This document shows positions 44,003-52,939 of a stretch of 64,000 bases of DNA, in pieces. Positions within the stretch are counted from its first letter, which is position 1. Each line of letters begins with the position of its first letter. The translations under genes were made by a program, and so were the position numbers. The DNA lies in the NCBI RefSeq assembly GCF_002744755.1, contig NZ_KZ319290.1, positions 319,750-383,749 of the forward strand, in the 5' to 3' direction. The notes below the pieces were generated by a model, which saw nothing but the letters and a program-made list of their open reading frames with translations, did not search any database and was not told where the DNA came from. Origin of the DNA: Leeuwenhoekiella nanhaiensis. GTDB taxonomy: Bacteria; Bacteroidota; Bacteroidia; Flavobacteriales; Flavobacteriaceae.

Positions 44003-45160
44003 ATGAAAATTGCTATAGTTTGTTATCCCACTTTTGGAGGAAGCGGCGTAGTCGCAACCGAATTGGGAATCGCGCTTTCTAAGCGCGGTCACGAGGTTCA
44101 TTTTATTACCTACAAGCAGCCCGTACGCCTTGACCTGCTCAACGAAAAGATATTTTTCCACGAGGTCAATGTGCCGGAGTATCCCTTATTTCATTTTCAG
44201 CCTTACGAACTGGCGCTTTCCAGCAAACTGGTAAACATCATAAAGGGCTATGATATAGATGTGCTTCACGTGCATTACGCCATTCCGCATGCCTATGCGG
44301 GGTATATGGCAAAAAAAATGCTGGAGCAGGAAGGGATAAGCATTCCTATGGTGACTACACTCCACGGTACAGATATTACCCTAGTAGGTAACCATCCATT
44401 TTACAAACCTGCTGTTACCTTCAGTATTAATAAAAGTGATGTCGTTACTTCGGTTTCTCAAAGTTTAAAAGACGATACCAATCGGTTGTTTGACATCAAG
44501 CGTAAAATAAAGGTGATTCCTAATTTTATTGATTTGGCAACCGTAAAAAATACCTTTACAGACTGTCAGCGCGGGCTAATGGCCAGCGAAAATGAACGCA
44601 TCATTACGCACATCAGTAACATGAGGGAAGTAAAATGCATCCCTGATGTAATCAGAACTTTTTACGCGATTCAAAAGGAAATCCCTTCAAAACTCATTAT
44701 GGTGGGTGACGGCCCTGAACGCGGACCTGCTGAAGACCTGGCTAATGAACTGGGCATTGCACCTAAAGTGGTTTTTCTGGGTAATAGCAACGAGGTAGAG
44801 AAAATTCTGTGTTTTTCAGATCTGTTTTTACTTCCTTCTAAAGCCGAAAGCTTTGGTCTTGCCGCACTGGAGGCTATGTCGCACGGGGTTCCGGTAATTT
44901 CGTCTAATGCAGGCGGTCTTGCGGAAGTAAATGTTCACGGTTTTTCTGGTTTTCTAAGCGACGTGGGCGATGTTAGCGATATGGCTGCTAACGCCCTTAC
45001 GATCTTACGCACCGATGCCGGGCTTAAAAATTTTAAAGCACAGGCTAAAGAACAGGCCCAAAATTTTGCGATAGAGAAGGTAGTACCCTTATATGAAGAG
45101 GTGTACACCAAAGCCATTAAGCGCATTGCGCTCAAAAAGAAACCTTCCCTGACAAAGTAA
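44003..45160 (+). CDS. bshA: N-acetyl-alpha-D-glucosaminyl L-malate synthase
   Basis: A 385-aa GT4 glycosyltransferase, the first step of bacillithiol synthesis (UDP-GlcNAc plus L-malate). Features are IAVCYPTFGGSGVVATELG-type opening (residues 3-20), HVHYAIPHAYAGY, TTLHGTDITLVGNHPFYKP, SQSLKDDTN, and the C-terminal donor site PSKAESFGLAALEAMSHGVPVI with GGLAEV. It is close to BshA in length and motif order. bshB and bshC are not in this window, which is common because bsh genes are dispersed. A strong terminator follows. Confidence 0.93.
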   Translation: MKIAIVCYPTFGGSGVVATELGIALSKRGHEVHFITYKQPVRLDLLNEKIFFHEVNVPEYPLFHFQPYELALSSKLVNIIKGYDIDVLHVHYAIPHAYAGYMAKKMLEQEGISIPMVTTLHGTDITLVGNHPFYKPAVTFSINKSDVVTSVSQSLKDDTNRLFDIKRKIKVIPNFIDLATVKNTFTDCQRGLMASENERIITHISNMREVKCIPDVIRTFYAIQKEIPSKLIMVGDGPERGPAEDLANELGIAPKVVFLGNSNEVEKILCFSDLFLLPSKAESFGLAALEAMSHGVPVISSNAGGLAEVNVHGFSGFLSDVGDVSDMAANALTILRTDAGLKNFKAQAKEQAQNFAIEKVVPLYEEVYTKAIKRIALKKKPSLTK

Positions 45161-45205
45161 TACCCTCTCTGTTTTCAGTTTAAAACTGAAGTTTTAATGC
45201 ATAAA

Positions 45206-45231
45206 AAAAGGCCGTCAATCGACGGCCTTTT
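45206..45231. terminator. Bidirectional terminator after bshA
   Basis: An 11-bp perfect stem (45206-45216 and 45221-45231) with loop aatc, A/T-rich at both ends, between convergent bshA and the barrel gene. Confidence 0.9.
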
Positions 45232-45250
45232 CAATAGTGTTGATTTCTTA

Positions 45251-45745
45251 TTAGAACTGGTAACGCAAACCTAATGCGATATCAAAACCTAAATCATCAT
45301 TGAAGTCGTTAAACCCGATTTCTGGTCTGAAGTCCAAAGAAATTAAAAGCGGAATGTCAAAATTATATTCAATACCTATATCTCCCGCTCCAAAGGCAAA
45401 AAATTCAGATCGTCCATCGTAAACATTATCATTGGGACGATTATCGTATGAAACGCTTCCTAAACCACCACCTACACCGGCGTACCAGTTAAAGCCACCG
45501 TCAATATTCCATACCCATTGGTAAAGAGCTGCAAGTTTAAATGCATCGTAGTATTTTCCATCATTGATACCAAGGTCTAATTCCAGACGGTTATTTCCGC
45601 CTAAAGCACGTTGGTAGGAGATTTCAGCACCAAAACCATCATTGTCTCCAAGTCGTAGACCTAAAGCATTATCTGCAATTTCCTGAGCCTGCGAGCTAAA
45701 TGAAAAGCCAGCGATTAAAACAAAAGCTATAAATAATTTTTTCAT
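45251..45745 (-). CDS. Outer membrane beta-barrel protein
   Basis: I start at ATG 45745 (164 aa), which opens with signal peptide MKKLFIAFVLIAGFSFSSQAQ. The frame to 45802 would add a non-signal leader. The mature part is a run of amphipathic strands (LGLRLGDNDGFGAEISYQRAL.., ALYQWVWNIDGGFNWYAGVGGGLGSV.., ISLDFRPEIGF) ending in GLRYQF, a C-terminal Phe as usual for outer-membrane insertion. It resembles small OmpW/PagP-size barrels. Cargo is unknown. Confidence 0.75.
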   Translation of the reverse strand: MKKLFIAFVLIAGFSFSSQAQEIADNALGLRLGDNDGFGAEISYQRALGGNNRLELDLGINDGKYYDAFKLAALYQWVWNIDGGFNWYAGVGGGLGSVSYDNRPNDNVYDGRSEFFAFGAGDIGIEYNFDIPLLISLDFRPEIGFNDFNDDLGFDIALGLRYQF

Positions 45746-45889
45746 AATTAATTCGTGTTTGTTAATACTTGATTGGTGCAAATGTAGTTTTAGAAAGTAC
45801 ACGCTATAGTAGTGCCTGCGCCAATCTTTTGTTAAGCTTATCTAAGAATCTGTTAATAGCTGTTCCGTGAATAATTGTACCTTTAGCCT

Positions 45890-48814
45890 ATGATTACAAG
45901 CCTTGACGAAGCTCTCGATACCCTAACCGCATCACTCGAAGGAGAGTTGTTGACCGATCAATTGCACCGCAATTTATATGCGACAGATGCTTCGGTTTAC
46001 CGCCGGCTGCCTCTTGCGGTGGCATTTCCAAAAAACGAGGAAGACCTCAAAAAACTGATCCTTTTTGCTCAGGCCAACAAGGTTGGGCTCATTCCCCGTA
46101 CGGCAGGTACTTCGCTCGCCGGGCAATGTGTAGGAGAGGGGGTTGTGGTAGATGTTTCGAAACATTTTACGAGAATTATAGACTTTGATCAGGAGAAAAA
46201 AACGGTTAAAGTTCAGCCCGGCGTCATTCGGGATGAGTTAAACAGTTTTCTGGAATCTCACGGTTTATTTTTTGGTCCGAATACTTCTACTTCAAACCGC
46301 TGCATGATTGGCGGAATGGTAGGCAACAACTCTTCCGGTACGACTTCTATTCAATATGGCATAACCCGCGATAAAGTGGTTGAGCTAAAGACCCTGTTGA
46401 GTGACGGTAGCGAAGCGGTTTTTAAAGATTTAACTGCGGAAGAATTTGCGCAAAAGCGAAAACTACAAAGTCTTGAAGGGAAAATTTACGACACGGTGTA
46501 TCAGCAATTAAAGGACAAAGAAGCTCAGGCCGATATAAAAAGCAACTATCCCAAGCCCGAAATTCACCGCCGAAACACCGGTTATGCGCTTGATGCACTT
46601 TTGGATAATGAGGTGTTTTCCAATACGCCTGAAGCCTTCAATATGTCTAAACTGCTTGCCGGGAGCGAGGGAACTTTGGCATTCACAACAGAAATTACTT
46701 TAAAACTTGACGAACTTCCCCCTGCAGCAGGGGTGATGGTTGCGGCGCATTTCAAAACCATTAATGCCTGTCTCGAAGCGGTTGTGCCGGTAATGCGGCA
46801 TAATCTGTATGCCTGTGAAATGATGGATAAGGTGATTTTAGATTGCACCCTGAATAATCGGGAGCAGCAAAAAAACCGGTTTTTCATTCAGGGCGATCCG
46901 CAAGCCATTTTGATGCTTGAGGTACGTGCGGCAGATTTAGATACCGCACGCCGGCAGGCTCTTAAGCTTATTGAAACGCTGGATGCATCGGGATTGAGTT
47001 ATGCGCATCCAACGCTCGAAGGTCCTGAAATCAAGCAGGCGCTGGAGTTGCGCAAAGCCGGTCTGGGTCTTTTGGGCAACATCGTAGGCGATCGCAAAGC
47101 GGTTGCGTGTATCGAGGATACGGCGGTAGCTTTAGAAGACCTCGCTCCATATATTAAAGAGTTTAGCGCGTTGATGGAAGAGTTTAAGCAGGATGCAGTG
47201 TACTATGCCCACGCCGGTGCGGGGGAGTTGCACCTGCGACCCATTCTCAACCTCAAAACCAGCGGTGATGTTGTGCTGTTTCGGCAGATTACCACCGCTG
47301 TGGCGCAACTGGTTAAAAAATATAAGGGCTCCATGAGCGGGGAACACGGCGACGGTATTGTACGTGGTGAATTTGTGGAGTTGATGCTGGGTAAAGCGAA
47401 TTATAAGCGCATAGAAGCCATTAAAAATGCTTTTGACCCGCAGCATATCTTTAATCCGGGGAAGATTGTTGATGCGCAACCGCTTGATACGCATTTGAGA
47501 TATACGCCAGACCGCGAAGAACCGGAGGTAGAAACCCTGATGGATTTTTCAGATTCTGAAGGCATTTTGAGAGCGGCTGAACAATGCAACGGAAGCGGCG
47601 ATTGCCGAAAACTTCCATTGGCCGGGGGGACGATGTGCCCCAGTTACCGCGCCACCCGTAATGAAAAGGATACGACTCGCGGCAGGGCTAATGCTTTACG
47701 GGAATTTTTGACCAATTCGCCCCGAAAGAATCCCTTTAATCATAAAGAACTCAAAGAAGTTTTTGATCTGTGCCTCAGCTGTAAAGCCTGTGCCAGCGAA
47801 TGTCCCAGCAATGTGGATGTAGCAGCATTAAAAGCTGAATTTGAATACCAGTATAAAAAAGAGAACGGGAGCTCCCTCCGCACTCGTGCTTTTGCCTTTA
47901 ACAGCTACCTTAATCGCTTTGCTTCTGTAGTGCCGGGCGTTACAAACGGTTTGTACACCGGTAAACTCACCGGTAAGTTTATCAAGAAAACCCTGGAGGT
48001 GGCTCCTGAGCGCAGCCTTCCGCCTTTGGCTAAAAAAACCTTGCGCAAACGTCTTAAAAAGCTGCGGGCTTTCAATCCTAAAAAGCCAATAAAAACCGTC
48101 TACCTCTTTGTAGATGAGTTTACTAATTTTCTGGACGCCCAAATTGGTGAAGATGCGGTGGTGCTTCTGCAACGCCTCAATTATGAAGTGCGTACGATAG
48201 ACCACGCAGAGAGCGGACGCTCGATGATTTCCAAAGGTTTTTTAAAGGAAGCCGCTAAGGTTTCCGACAAAAACATTAAGGCATTTAAGAATCTTGTTGA
48301 TGCAGAACACCCGCTTATCGGGATCGAACCTTCGGCTATTTTAGGCTTTAGGGATGAATACATTCGGCTGAGTGAAGATGTAGAAGCCGCAAAGATTCTG
48401 GCTAAAAATGTGTTTATCATTGACGAGTTTATCGCAGCCGAAATCAAGTTGGGAAATATCACCTCCAAATCTTTCACCACTCAAGCCAAAAGACTCAAGA
48501 TTCACGGGCATTGCCATCAAAAATCCCTCAGCGGGATGGAACATACCTTTACGATGCTCAACCTTCCTGAAAATTATAAACCAACGCTTATTCCTTCCGG
48601 ATGTTGCGGTATGGCCGGGTCTTTTGGGTATGAAAAAGAGCATTACGAACTCAGTATGCAAATAGGGGAGCAGACCCTGTTTCCGGCTGTGCGTAAAGCG
48701 CCTTCAGACACGCTTATCGTGGCGCCGGGTACCAGTTGCAGACATCAGATTAAAGACGGGACACAACGCGAGGCATTGCATCCCGTGACCGTTTTACGGG
48801 AAGCTTTACTTTAA
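45890..48814 (+). CDS. FAD-linked oxidase / Fe-S fusion (D-lactate dehydrogenase or glycolate oxidase-like)
   Basis: A 974-aa protein. An FAD-binding 4 domain (about 40-220) has IPRTAGTSLAGQCVGEGVVVD and GPNTSTSNRCMIGGMVGNNSSG. The FAD-oxidase C-terminal domain follows to about 530 with HAGAGELHLRPIL and SGEHGDG. Then come a 4Fe-4S region (CNGSGDCRK near 565; CLSCKACASECP near 627) and a CCG domain ending in SGCCGMAGSFGYE near 903. This fuses GlcD- and GlcF-like parts, as in bacterial D-lactate/D-2-hydroxyacid dehydrogenases feeding the respiratory chain. The substrate is not settled by sequence. Confidence 0.88.
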   Translation: MITSLDEALDTLTASLEGELLTDQLHRNLYATDASVYRRLPLAVAFPKNEEDLKKLILFAQANKVGLIPRTAGTSLAGQCVGEGVVVDVSKHFTRIIDFDQEKKTVKVQPGVIRDELNSFLESHGLFFGPNTSTSNRCMIGGMVGNNSSGTTSIQYGITRDKVVELKTLLSDGSEAVFKDLTAEEFAQKRKLQSLEGKIYDTVYQQLKDKEAQADIKSNYPKPEIHRRNTGYALDALLDNEVFSNTPEAFNMSKLLAGSEGTLAFTTEITLKLDELPPAAGVMVAAHFKTINACLEAVVPVMRHNLYACEMMDKVILDCTLNNREQQKNRFFIQGDPQAILMLEVRAADLDTARRQALKLIETLDASGLSYAHPTLEGPEIKQALELRKAGLGLLGNIVGDRKAVACIEDTAVALEDLAPYIKEFSALMEEFKQDAVYYAHAGAGELHLRPILNLKTSGDVVLFRQITTAVAQLVKKYKGSMSGEHGDGIVRGEFVELMLGKANYKRIEAIKNAFDPQHIFNPGKIVDAQPLDTHLRYTPDREEPEVETLMDFSDSEGILRAAEQCNGSGDCRKLPLAGGTMCPSYRATRNEKDTTRGRANALREFLTNSPRKNPFNHKELKEVFDLCLSCKACASECPSNVDVAALKAEFEYQYKKENGSSLRTRAFAFNSYLNRFASVVPGVTNGLYTGKLTGKFIKKTLEVAPERSLPPLAKKTLRKRLKKLRAFNPKKPIKTVYLFVDEFTNFLDAQIGEDAVVLLQRLNYEVRTIDHAESGRSMISKGFLKEAAKVSDKNIKAFKNLVDAEHPLIGIEPSAILGFRDEYIRLSEDVEAAKILAKNVFIIDEFIAAEIKLGNITSKSFTTQAKRLKIHGHCHQKSLSGMEHTFTMLNLPENYKPTLIPSGCCGMAGSFGYEKEHYELSMQIGEQTLFPAVRKAPSDTLIVAPGTSCRHQIKDGTQREALHPVTVLREALL

Positions 48815-48815
48815 T

Positions 48816-49589
48816 TTAAACGGATAAAGTCACTTTAAACCGCGCCGGCTCATTGATGAGTTGTCTAAAACCCTTATCCAGATTTTTCTGCTCGACAGCG
48901 TAGGGATAAAAGCTTATCGGCTCGATGCACAGCATATTGGTGACTTCGGTCCACAACATAAAATTGCCAAATCCCTGCGAACTGATGCGCAGTGTTTTGG
49001 CGTCCTTAAGTGTGATCTCGGTACAATCTGCAACCTCGTAAGCCCTGCTGCCTACTGCGAGAATATCCTGTAATGGAATTTCCTCTTTTGAAGTGACTAC
49101 GACCGGATTTTCACTGTGTAATTTAAATGCGGGATGATAACCCAGCATAAACGGCATCTCTTCGGGGCCGGTAATGATAAATTCAATTTCCAGAGCGTTT
49201 TGCTTGAGGCTGAATTGCTTCTGAAACCTGAAATCATAAGGCCAGGTCAACCATTCTTCGCTAGATTTTTTCGGGAATTTGGAGTTTTTAACCGGAGTAT
49301 TGGCCATGTAGGTTTTCTGAAAAACTGCCCGGGTATCTGTAGCATTCACGCATTGGTATTTAAGTTCGCGTAACAACCCATGCTGATCTAGAACCGCATC
49401 TCCTTTAGGTGTTTTTACCTTAAAACCGGCTTCATCAGTAGGGCCTATGATGGGGAACATTTCGTCGTCAGACTTGCCCCAACCGGGACTGCCAACCTGG
49501 TGTATGTATTCGTGTCCGTCAGCCTTAAAGCTCACGAGTGAACCTTCATCTAATTGTACTTTTAATTGGTCAAGTTGTAAGGTGGTCAT
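48816..49589 (-). CDS. Aldose 1-epimerase family protein
   Basis: A 257-aa galactose-mutarotase-like beta-sandwich (LacX-type). It shows SPGWGKSDDEMFPIIGP near residue 33, a LGYHPAFKLH segment with the usual catalytic His, and FMLWTEVTNMLCIEPISFYPYA near the C-terminus, where the Glu base is expected. It probably interconverts anomers of an aldohexose. Its start is one base from the stop of the upstream gene (49591-50064), so the two are coupled. It converges on the FAD/Fe-S gene. Confidence 0.83.
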   Translation of the reverse strand: MTTLQLDQLKVQLDEGSLVSFKADGHEYIHQVGSPGWGKSDDEMFPIIGPTDEAGFKVKTPKGDAVLDQHGLLRELKYQCVNATDTRAVFQKTYMANTPVKNSKFPKKSSEEWLTWPYDFRFQKQFSLKQNALEIEFIITGPEEMPFMLGYHPAFKLHSENPVVVTSKEEIPLQDILAVGSRAYEVADCTEITLKDAKTLRISSQGFGNFMLWTEVTNMLCIEPISFYPYAVEQKNLDKGFRQLINEPARFKVTLSV

Positions 49590-49590
49590 A

Positions 49591-50064
49591 TCAATCTAAT
49601 TTTTCAAGTGCATGTATATAGTCTAGCTGCAGATCTTCGTGCAGCGCTTCGATCTTTTTGGCGATGTATTCCTTCTGGCGCAGATACAGGTTTCGCAATA
49701 CATTGTTGTTACGGATAGCCGGCCGTACTTCCGTCATTTTTTCGCAGAAATACAGCAGAAGCGCAACTTCCGTTTCTTTATTGCCGGAGTAGCGGGCGTA
49801 TTTTTTGGTTTCCTTCAGAATCTTACGGATGCCTTTCTTCATCCAGTAATAATTCTTGGTATTGATGGTCTCAAATTGTTCGGCGATCAGCTCTTTGACG
49901 CTTTCCACATACCCGGTTTCATAATCAGATTCAAACAGCAGGTAGGTAAGCAATTCTTTGTTTTCTTTCTTGAATTTTGCCAGTTTGAGGCAGATTTCGA
50001 GCAGGTCTGCCTCGTCCCGATGCTGCAATTCTTTCTTTAGTTGAGAAACCGTCGCTGTCTTCAT
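49591..50064 (-). CDS. Conserved helical protein of unknown function
   Basis: A 157-aa protein that I do not recognise. It is almost wholly helical and charged, with Lys/Glu/Leu-rich stretches (VSQLKKELQHRDEADLLEICLKLAKF, LAKFKKENKELLTYLLFES). No signal peptide, membrane segment, cofactor motif or catalytic set is visible. The length and NYYWMKKGIRKILKETKKYARY region suggest a structural or RNA/protein-binding role, but this is a guess. It lies directly upstream of the epimerase gene with a one-base gap. Confidence 0.65.
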   Translation of the reverse strand: MKTATVSQLKKELQHRDEADLLEICLKLAKFKKENKELLTYLLFESDYETGYVESVKELIAEQFETINTKNYYWMKKGIRKILKETKKYARYSGNKETEVALLLYFCEKMTEVRPAIRNNNVLRNLYLRQKEYIAKKIEALHEDLQLDYIHALEKLD

Positions 50065-50196
50065 ACCCGCAAGTTAGCCAAAAAGCTGTTAAAGCCCGTT
50101 AATACTGGTGTTTCAAAAGCTAAATTATCTTTAAAATGTTGCAGGAGCGTCGTCTGATGCCTAGTTTTAGGTATAACCAAATGAAAAAATAACATT

Positions 50197-50616
50197 ATGA
50201 AATTTACACGTAACGCATCTGCAACTTGGAAAGGAAGAATAAAAGCCGGAATGGGAACTATTTCTACCGAAAGTGGTGTACTTGATGCTGCAAAATATGG
50301 TTTTGCTACCCGTTTTGAAGATGGAAAAGGTACAAACCCGGAAGAATTAATCGGAGCGGCTCACGCAGGATGCTATACCATGCAGTTATCTGCGTTTTTA
50401 GGCGAAGAGGATTACAATCCTGAAAACCTGCACACCGAAGCTAAAGTAACTTTTGAAGACGGTGCGGTAACTAAGGTGCATTTAACCTTAACCGGCAAAG
50501 TGCCGGAGTGCAGCGAAGACGAGTTTTTAAAGTTGGCCAACAAGGCTAAAGAAAACTGTCCGATCTCAAAATTGCTCAAAGCCGAAATTACGCTTGACGC
50601 TACTTTAGAATCCTAA
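50197..50616 (+). CDS. OsmC/Ohr-family peroxiredoxin-like protein
   Basis: A 139-aa protein in the OsmC branch. The first reactive Cys59 sits in LIGAAHAGCYTMQLS and the second Cys121 in KENCPISKLLKA. NPEEL supplies the Glu and the Arg39 region (ATRFEDG) the Arg of the active site. These thiol enzymes reduce organic hydroperoxides. A role with low-molecular-weight thiols such as bacillithiol would fit the bshA gene in this window but is only inferred. It is a single gene with a terminator downstream. Confidence 0.93.
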   Translation: MKFTRNASATWKGRIKAGMGTISTESGVLDAAKYGFATRFEDGKGTNPEELIGAAHAGCYTMQLSAFLGEEDYNPENLHTEAKVTFEDGAVTKVHLTLTGKVPECSEDEFLKLANKAKENCPISKLLKAEITLDATLES

Positions 50617-50640
50617 TTTCTTGCAGAACAAGATAAAATC

Positions 50641-50667
50641 AAAAGTCGCCAACAGGCGGCTTTTTTT
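50641..50667 (+). terminator. Intrinsic terminator after the OsmC gene
   Basis: agtcgcc and ggcggct form a 7-bp GC-rich stem (one wobble pair) with loop aaca followed by seven T residues, 25 bases after the stop. Confidence 0.85.
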
Positions 50668-50735
50668 CATTTAAGATGATTTGTAAACAGGTTTGCTTTG
50701 GCCTTGCGTATATTTGAAAACCATAAAGTTGATAC

Positions 50736-51785
50736 GTGCCCTACTCTTTAGCCAATTTACTGCCGCCGTTTATAGCCCTGTTGCTTACCTACGGTTTATG
50801 TATGCTGCTTTACAAAACCCATTTGGCAGACTATTTTAACGATGTTGGTGGCGGAAAAAAGTTGCACAAAAAAGCAGTGCCGGCATCGGGAGGTATTGCG
50901 ATAGTTCTGGGAATTTTTGGGGCCTCGGCTTGGTTTTATCCCGAATTTCTTATGGCCGAAAAATGGCTTTTCCTGGGGCTTATAGGCATATTTATTTTGG
51001 GTTTGATAGATGATCTCAAACCACTAGGCTGGCTACCCAAACTTATCACCCAGCTCGTTCTCATTGGCTTTGTGGTCGTGGTGGCCGATGTACGTTTGGA
51101 AACGGTTTTATTTGAAGACCGTTTTCTACTGATGCCTAATGCGTTAAGTGTTATTCTGAGTATAGCGATTATCACCTTTGGTACCAACGCGTTTAATTTT
51201 ATTGACGGTTCAGACGGACTGGCAGCTCTCGTTGCGCTTACGGCAATTTTAGGCATGCTGTTTTTTCAGATTCCTTTTTTCAATCCGTTTTTATTTGTAG
51301 TGGTTGCTGCGGTATTTGGTTTTAGAATGCTCAATAAAAAACCTGCCAAGATCTTTATGGGTGATAGCGGTTCGCTGTTTCTGGGCTTGTTGTGCAGTGT
51401 GTTACTCATTAAATTTATTGAAGCAGACCTTTCTACAACAAATTACTGGCTTGAGACTTACAGCCAGCGTCTGCCGGTCGCAATAGCTTTATTTTGGTTT
51501 CCCCTTTTTGATACGTTGCGGGTTTTTAGTCTGCGTCTTCGTGCCAGGAAATCGCTGTTTGAGCGCGATAAGCTACACAGTTATTCCTTATTGTTGCGCC
51601 TGGGTTACCAACCTGCCTTTATTGCGCTTGTGGTTTTTCTGGCGACCCTGATTCAGGTATTGGGGGCGGTTTATCTGGTTCCTGTAACCGGAATTTATCT
51701 GTATTTTGTTATACAAATGATGCTTTGGTTTGGGTTTCATTTTTACCTCAGACTTTTGGTAAAGCAGTTTAAAGAAGAAAAGTAA
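50736..51785 (+). CDS. Undecaprenyl-phosphate GlcNAc-1-phosphate transferase (WecA/TagO/MraY family)
   Basis: A 349-aa polytopic enzyme starting at GTG 50736 with ten or so helices. It has DVGGGKKLHKKAVPASGGIAIVLG, the FILGLIDDLKPLGWLPKLITQ loop with the DD motif, NAFNFIDGSDGLAAL, FMGDSGSLFLGLL, and the HSYSLLLRLGY His-containing loop. These are the WecA/TagO-type signatures; it loads GlcNAc-1-P or a related sugar on the lipid carrier to begin a glycan. It leads the small polysaccharide cluster, with 12 bases before the aminotransferase. Confidence 0.9.
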   Translation: MPYSLANLLPPFIALLLTYGLCMLLYKTHLADYFNDVGGGKKLHKKAVPASGGIAIVLGIFGASAWFYPEFLMAEKWLFLGLIGIFILGLIDDLKPLGWLPKLITQLVLIGFVVVVADVRLETVLFEDRFLLMPNALSVILSIAIITFGTNAFNFIDGSDGLAALVALTAILGMLFFQIPFFNPFLFVVVAAVFGFRMLNKKPAKIFMGDSGSLFLGLLCSVLLIKFIEADLSTTNYWLETYSQRLPVAIALFWFPLFDTLRVFSLRLRARKSLFERDKLHSYSLLLRLGYQPAFIALVVFLATLIQVLGAVYLVPVTGIYLYFVIQMMLWFGFHFYLRLLVKQFKEEK

Positions 51786-51797
51786 TACCGTGTATTT

Positions 51798-52937
51798 ATG
51801 AACAAAACGCCAAAAATAGGTCTTTCGCTTCCGTTGCTTAACGAAACGGATACTACCGCGGTGGCGGAGGCTTTGCAGGCGAACTGGATTACAGCCGGAG
51901 GTCCTTTTGTACAGACTTTTGAGCAAGATTTAAAAGCGTATTTAAACACCGAAGCTGAGGTTGTTGCTTTAAATGCAGGTACTGCCGCCTTACATCTAGC
52001 GCTTATTTTGGCGGGGGTGAAAAGTGGCGATTTTGTGATTTGCCAGACGATGAGCTATGTGGCCACTGCCAATCCTATCGCGTATCTCAATGCCATTCCG
52101 ATTTTTGTGGACAGCGAGCCTGAAACCTACAATTTGGACCCCGAGGCAGTGCTCGAGACTATTCAATTTTGTGTAAGTCAGCATAAAAAACCGGCTGCCA
52201 TTGTTGCGGTTCACTCATACGGTATTCCGTGCAAAATTCAGGAAATCGCAGCGATAGCACAGGAATACGAGATTCCGCTTATTGAAGATGCTGCAGAAGC
52301 ACTCGGAAGCAGTGTTGCTGGAAAGGCCTGCGGGACTTTCGGCGATTTTGGAATCTTATCCTTTAATGGCAATAAAATCGTTACCACCGGCGGGGGCGGA
52401 GCACTGATTTGTAAAAATAACGAACAGGCAAAATTGGCACGGCATCTCGCGTGTCAGGCAAAAATCACTCAGCAAGCTTTTGAACACGATGCGGTGGGCT
52501 ATAATTATGCGATGCCCGGTCTCAATGCAGCTCTGGGTAGGAGTCAGTTACAGTCTTTGGGCGCTAAGATTTCCGCAAAGCGAAATATACACGCAGTGTA
52601 TAGCGAAATTTTCAAAGAGCAATCAGGTGTTACATTGTTAAACGAACCACCGGAATGCTTTTCAAACTATTGGCTGAATGTTTTGCGTTTTACCGAAACA
52701 GACTCCGAAATTACACCCCAAGGCCTGATGCAATACTTGCAAAGTGCCGGAATTGAGAGCCGCCAACCCTGGAAACCCTTACATTTACAGGGAATCTATA
52801 AAGAACAGCAGTATTTTGGGAATCCCGTTGCCGAAAGTCTTTGGCAAAACGCCCTGTGCCTGCCCAGCGGTGCCGGACTCACAAAAAGCGAACTTAACTA
52901 CATTCAGGAAACGCTAATTGCGTATTTTTCACGCTGA
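51798..52937 (+). CDS. DegT/DnrJ/EryC1/StrS-family sugar aminotransferase
   Basis: A 379-aa PLP enzyme of the sugar-nucleotide aminotransferase class. It has WITAGGPFVQTFEQDLKAYL, NAGTAALHLALILAGV, VALHS-like VAVHSYGIPCKI, IEDAAEALGSS and SFNGNKIVTTGGGGAL with the Schiff-base Lys near residue 193. It probably aminates C4 of a 4-keto-6-deoxy-hexose made by the dehydratase encoded two bases downstream, as PglE/PseC/LegC-like enzymes do. The exact sugar is not readable. The gene is coupled on both sides. Confidence 0.88.
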   Translation: MNKTPKIGLSLPLLNETDTTAVAEALQANWITAGGPFVQTFEQDLKAYLNTEAEVVALNAGTAALHLALILAGVKSGDFVICQTMSYVATANPIAYLNAIPIFVDSEPETYNLDPEAVLETIQFCVSQHKKPAAIVAVHSYGIPCKIQEIAAIAQEYEIPLIEDAAEALGSSVAGKACGTFGDFGILSFNGNKIVTTGGGGALICKNNEQAKLARHLACQAKITQQAFEHDAVGYNYAMPGLNAALGRSQLQSLGAKISAKRNIHAVYSEIFKEQSGVTLLNEPPECFSNYWLNVLRFTETDSEITPQGLMQYLQSAGIESRQPWKPLHLQGIYKEQQYFGNPVAESLWQNALCLPSGAGLTKSELNYIQETLIAYFSR

Positions 52938-52939
52938 TT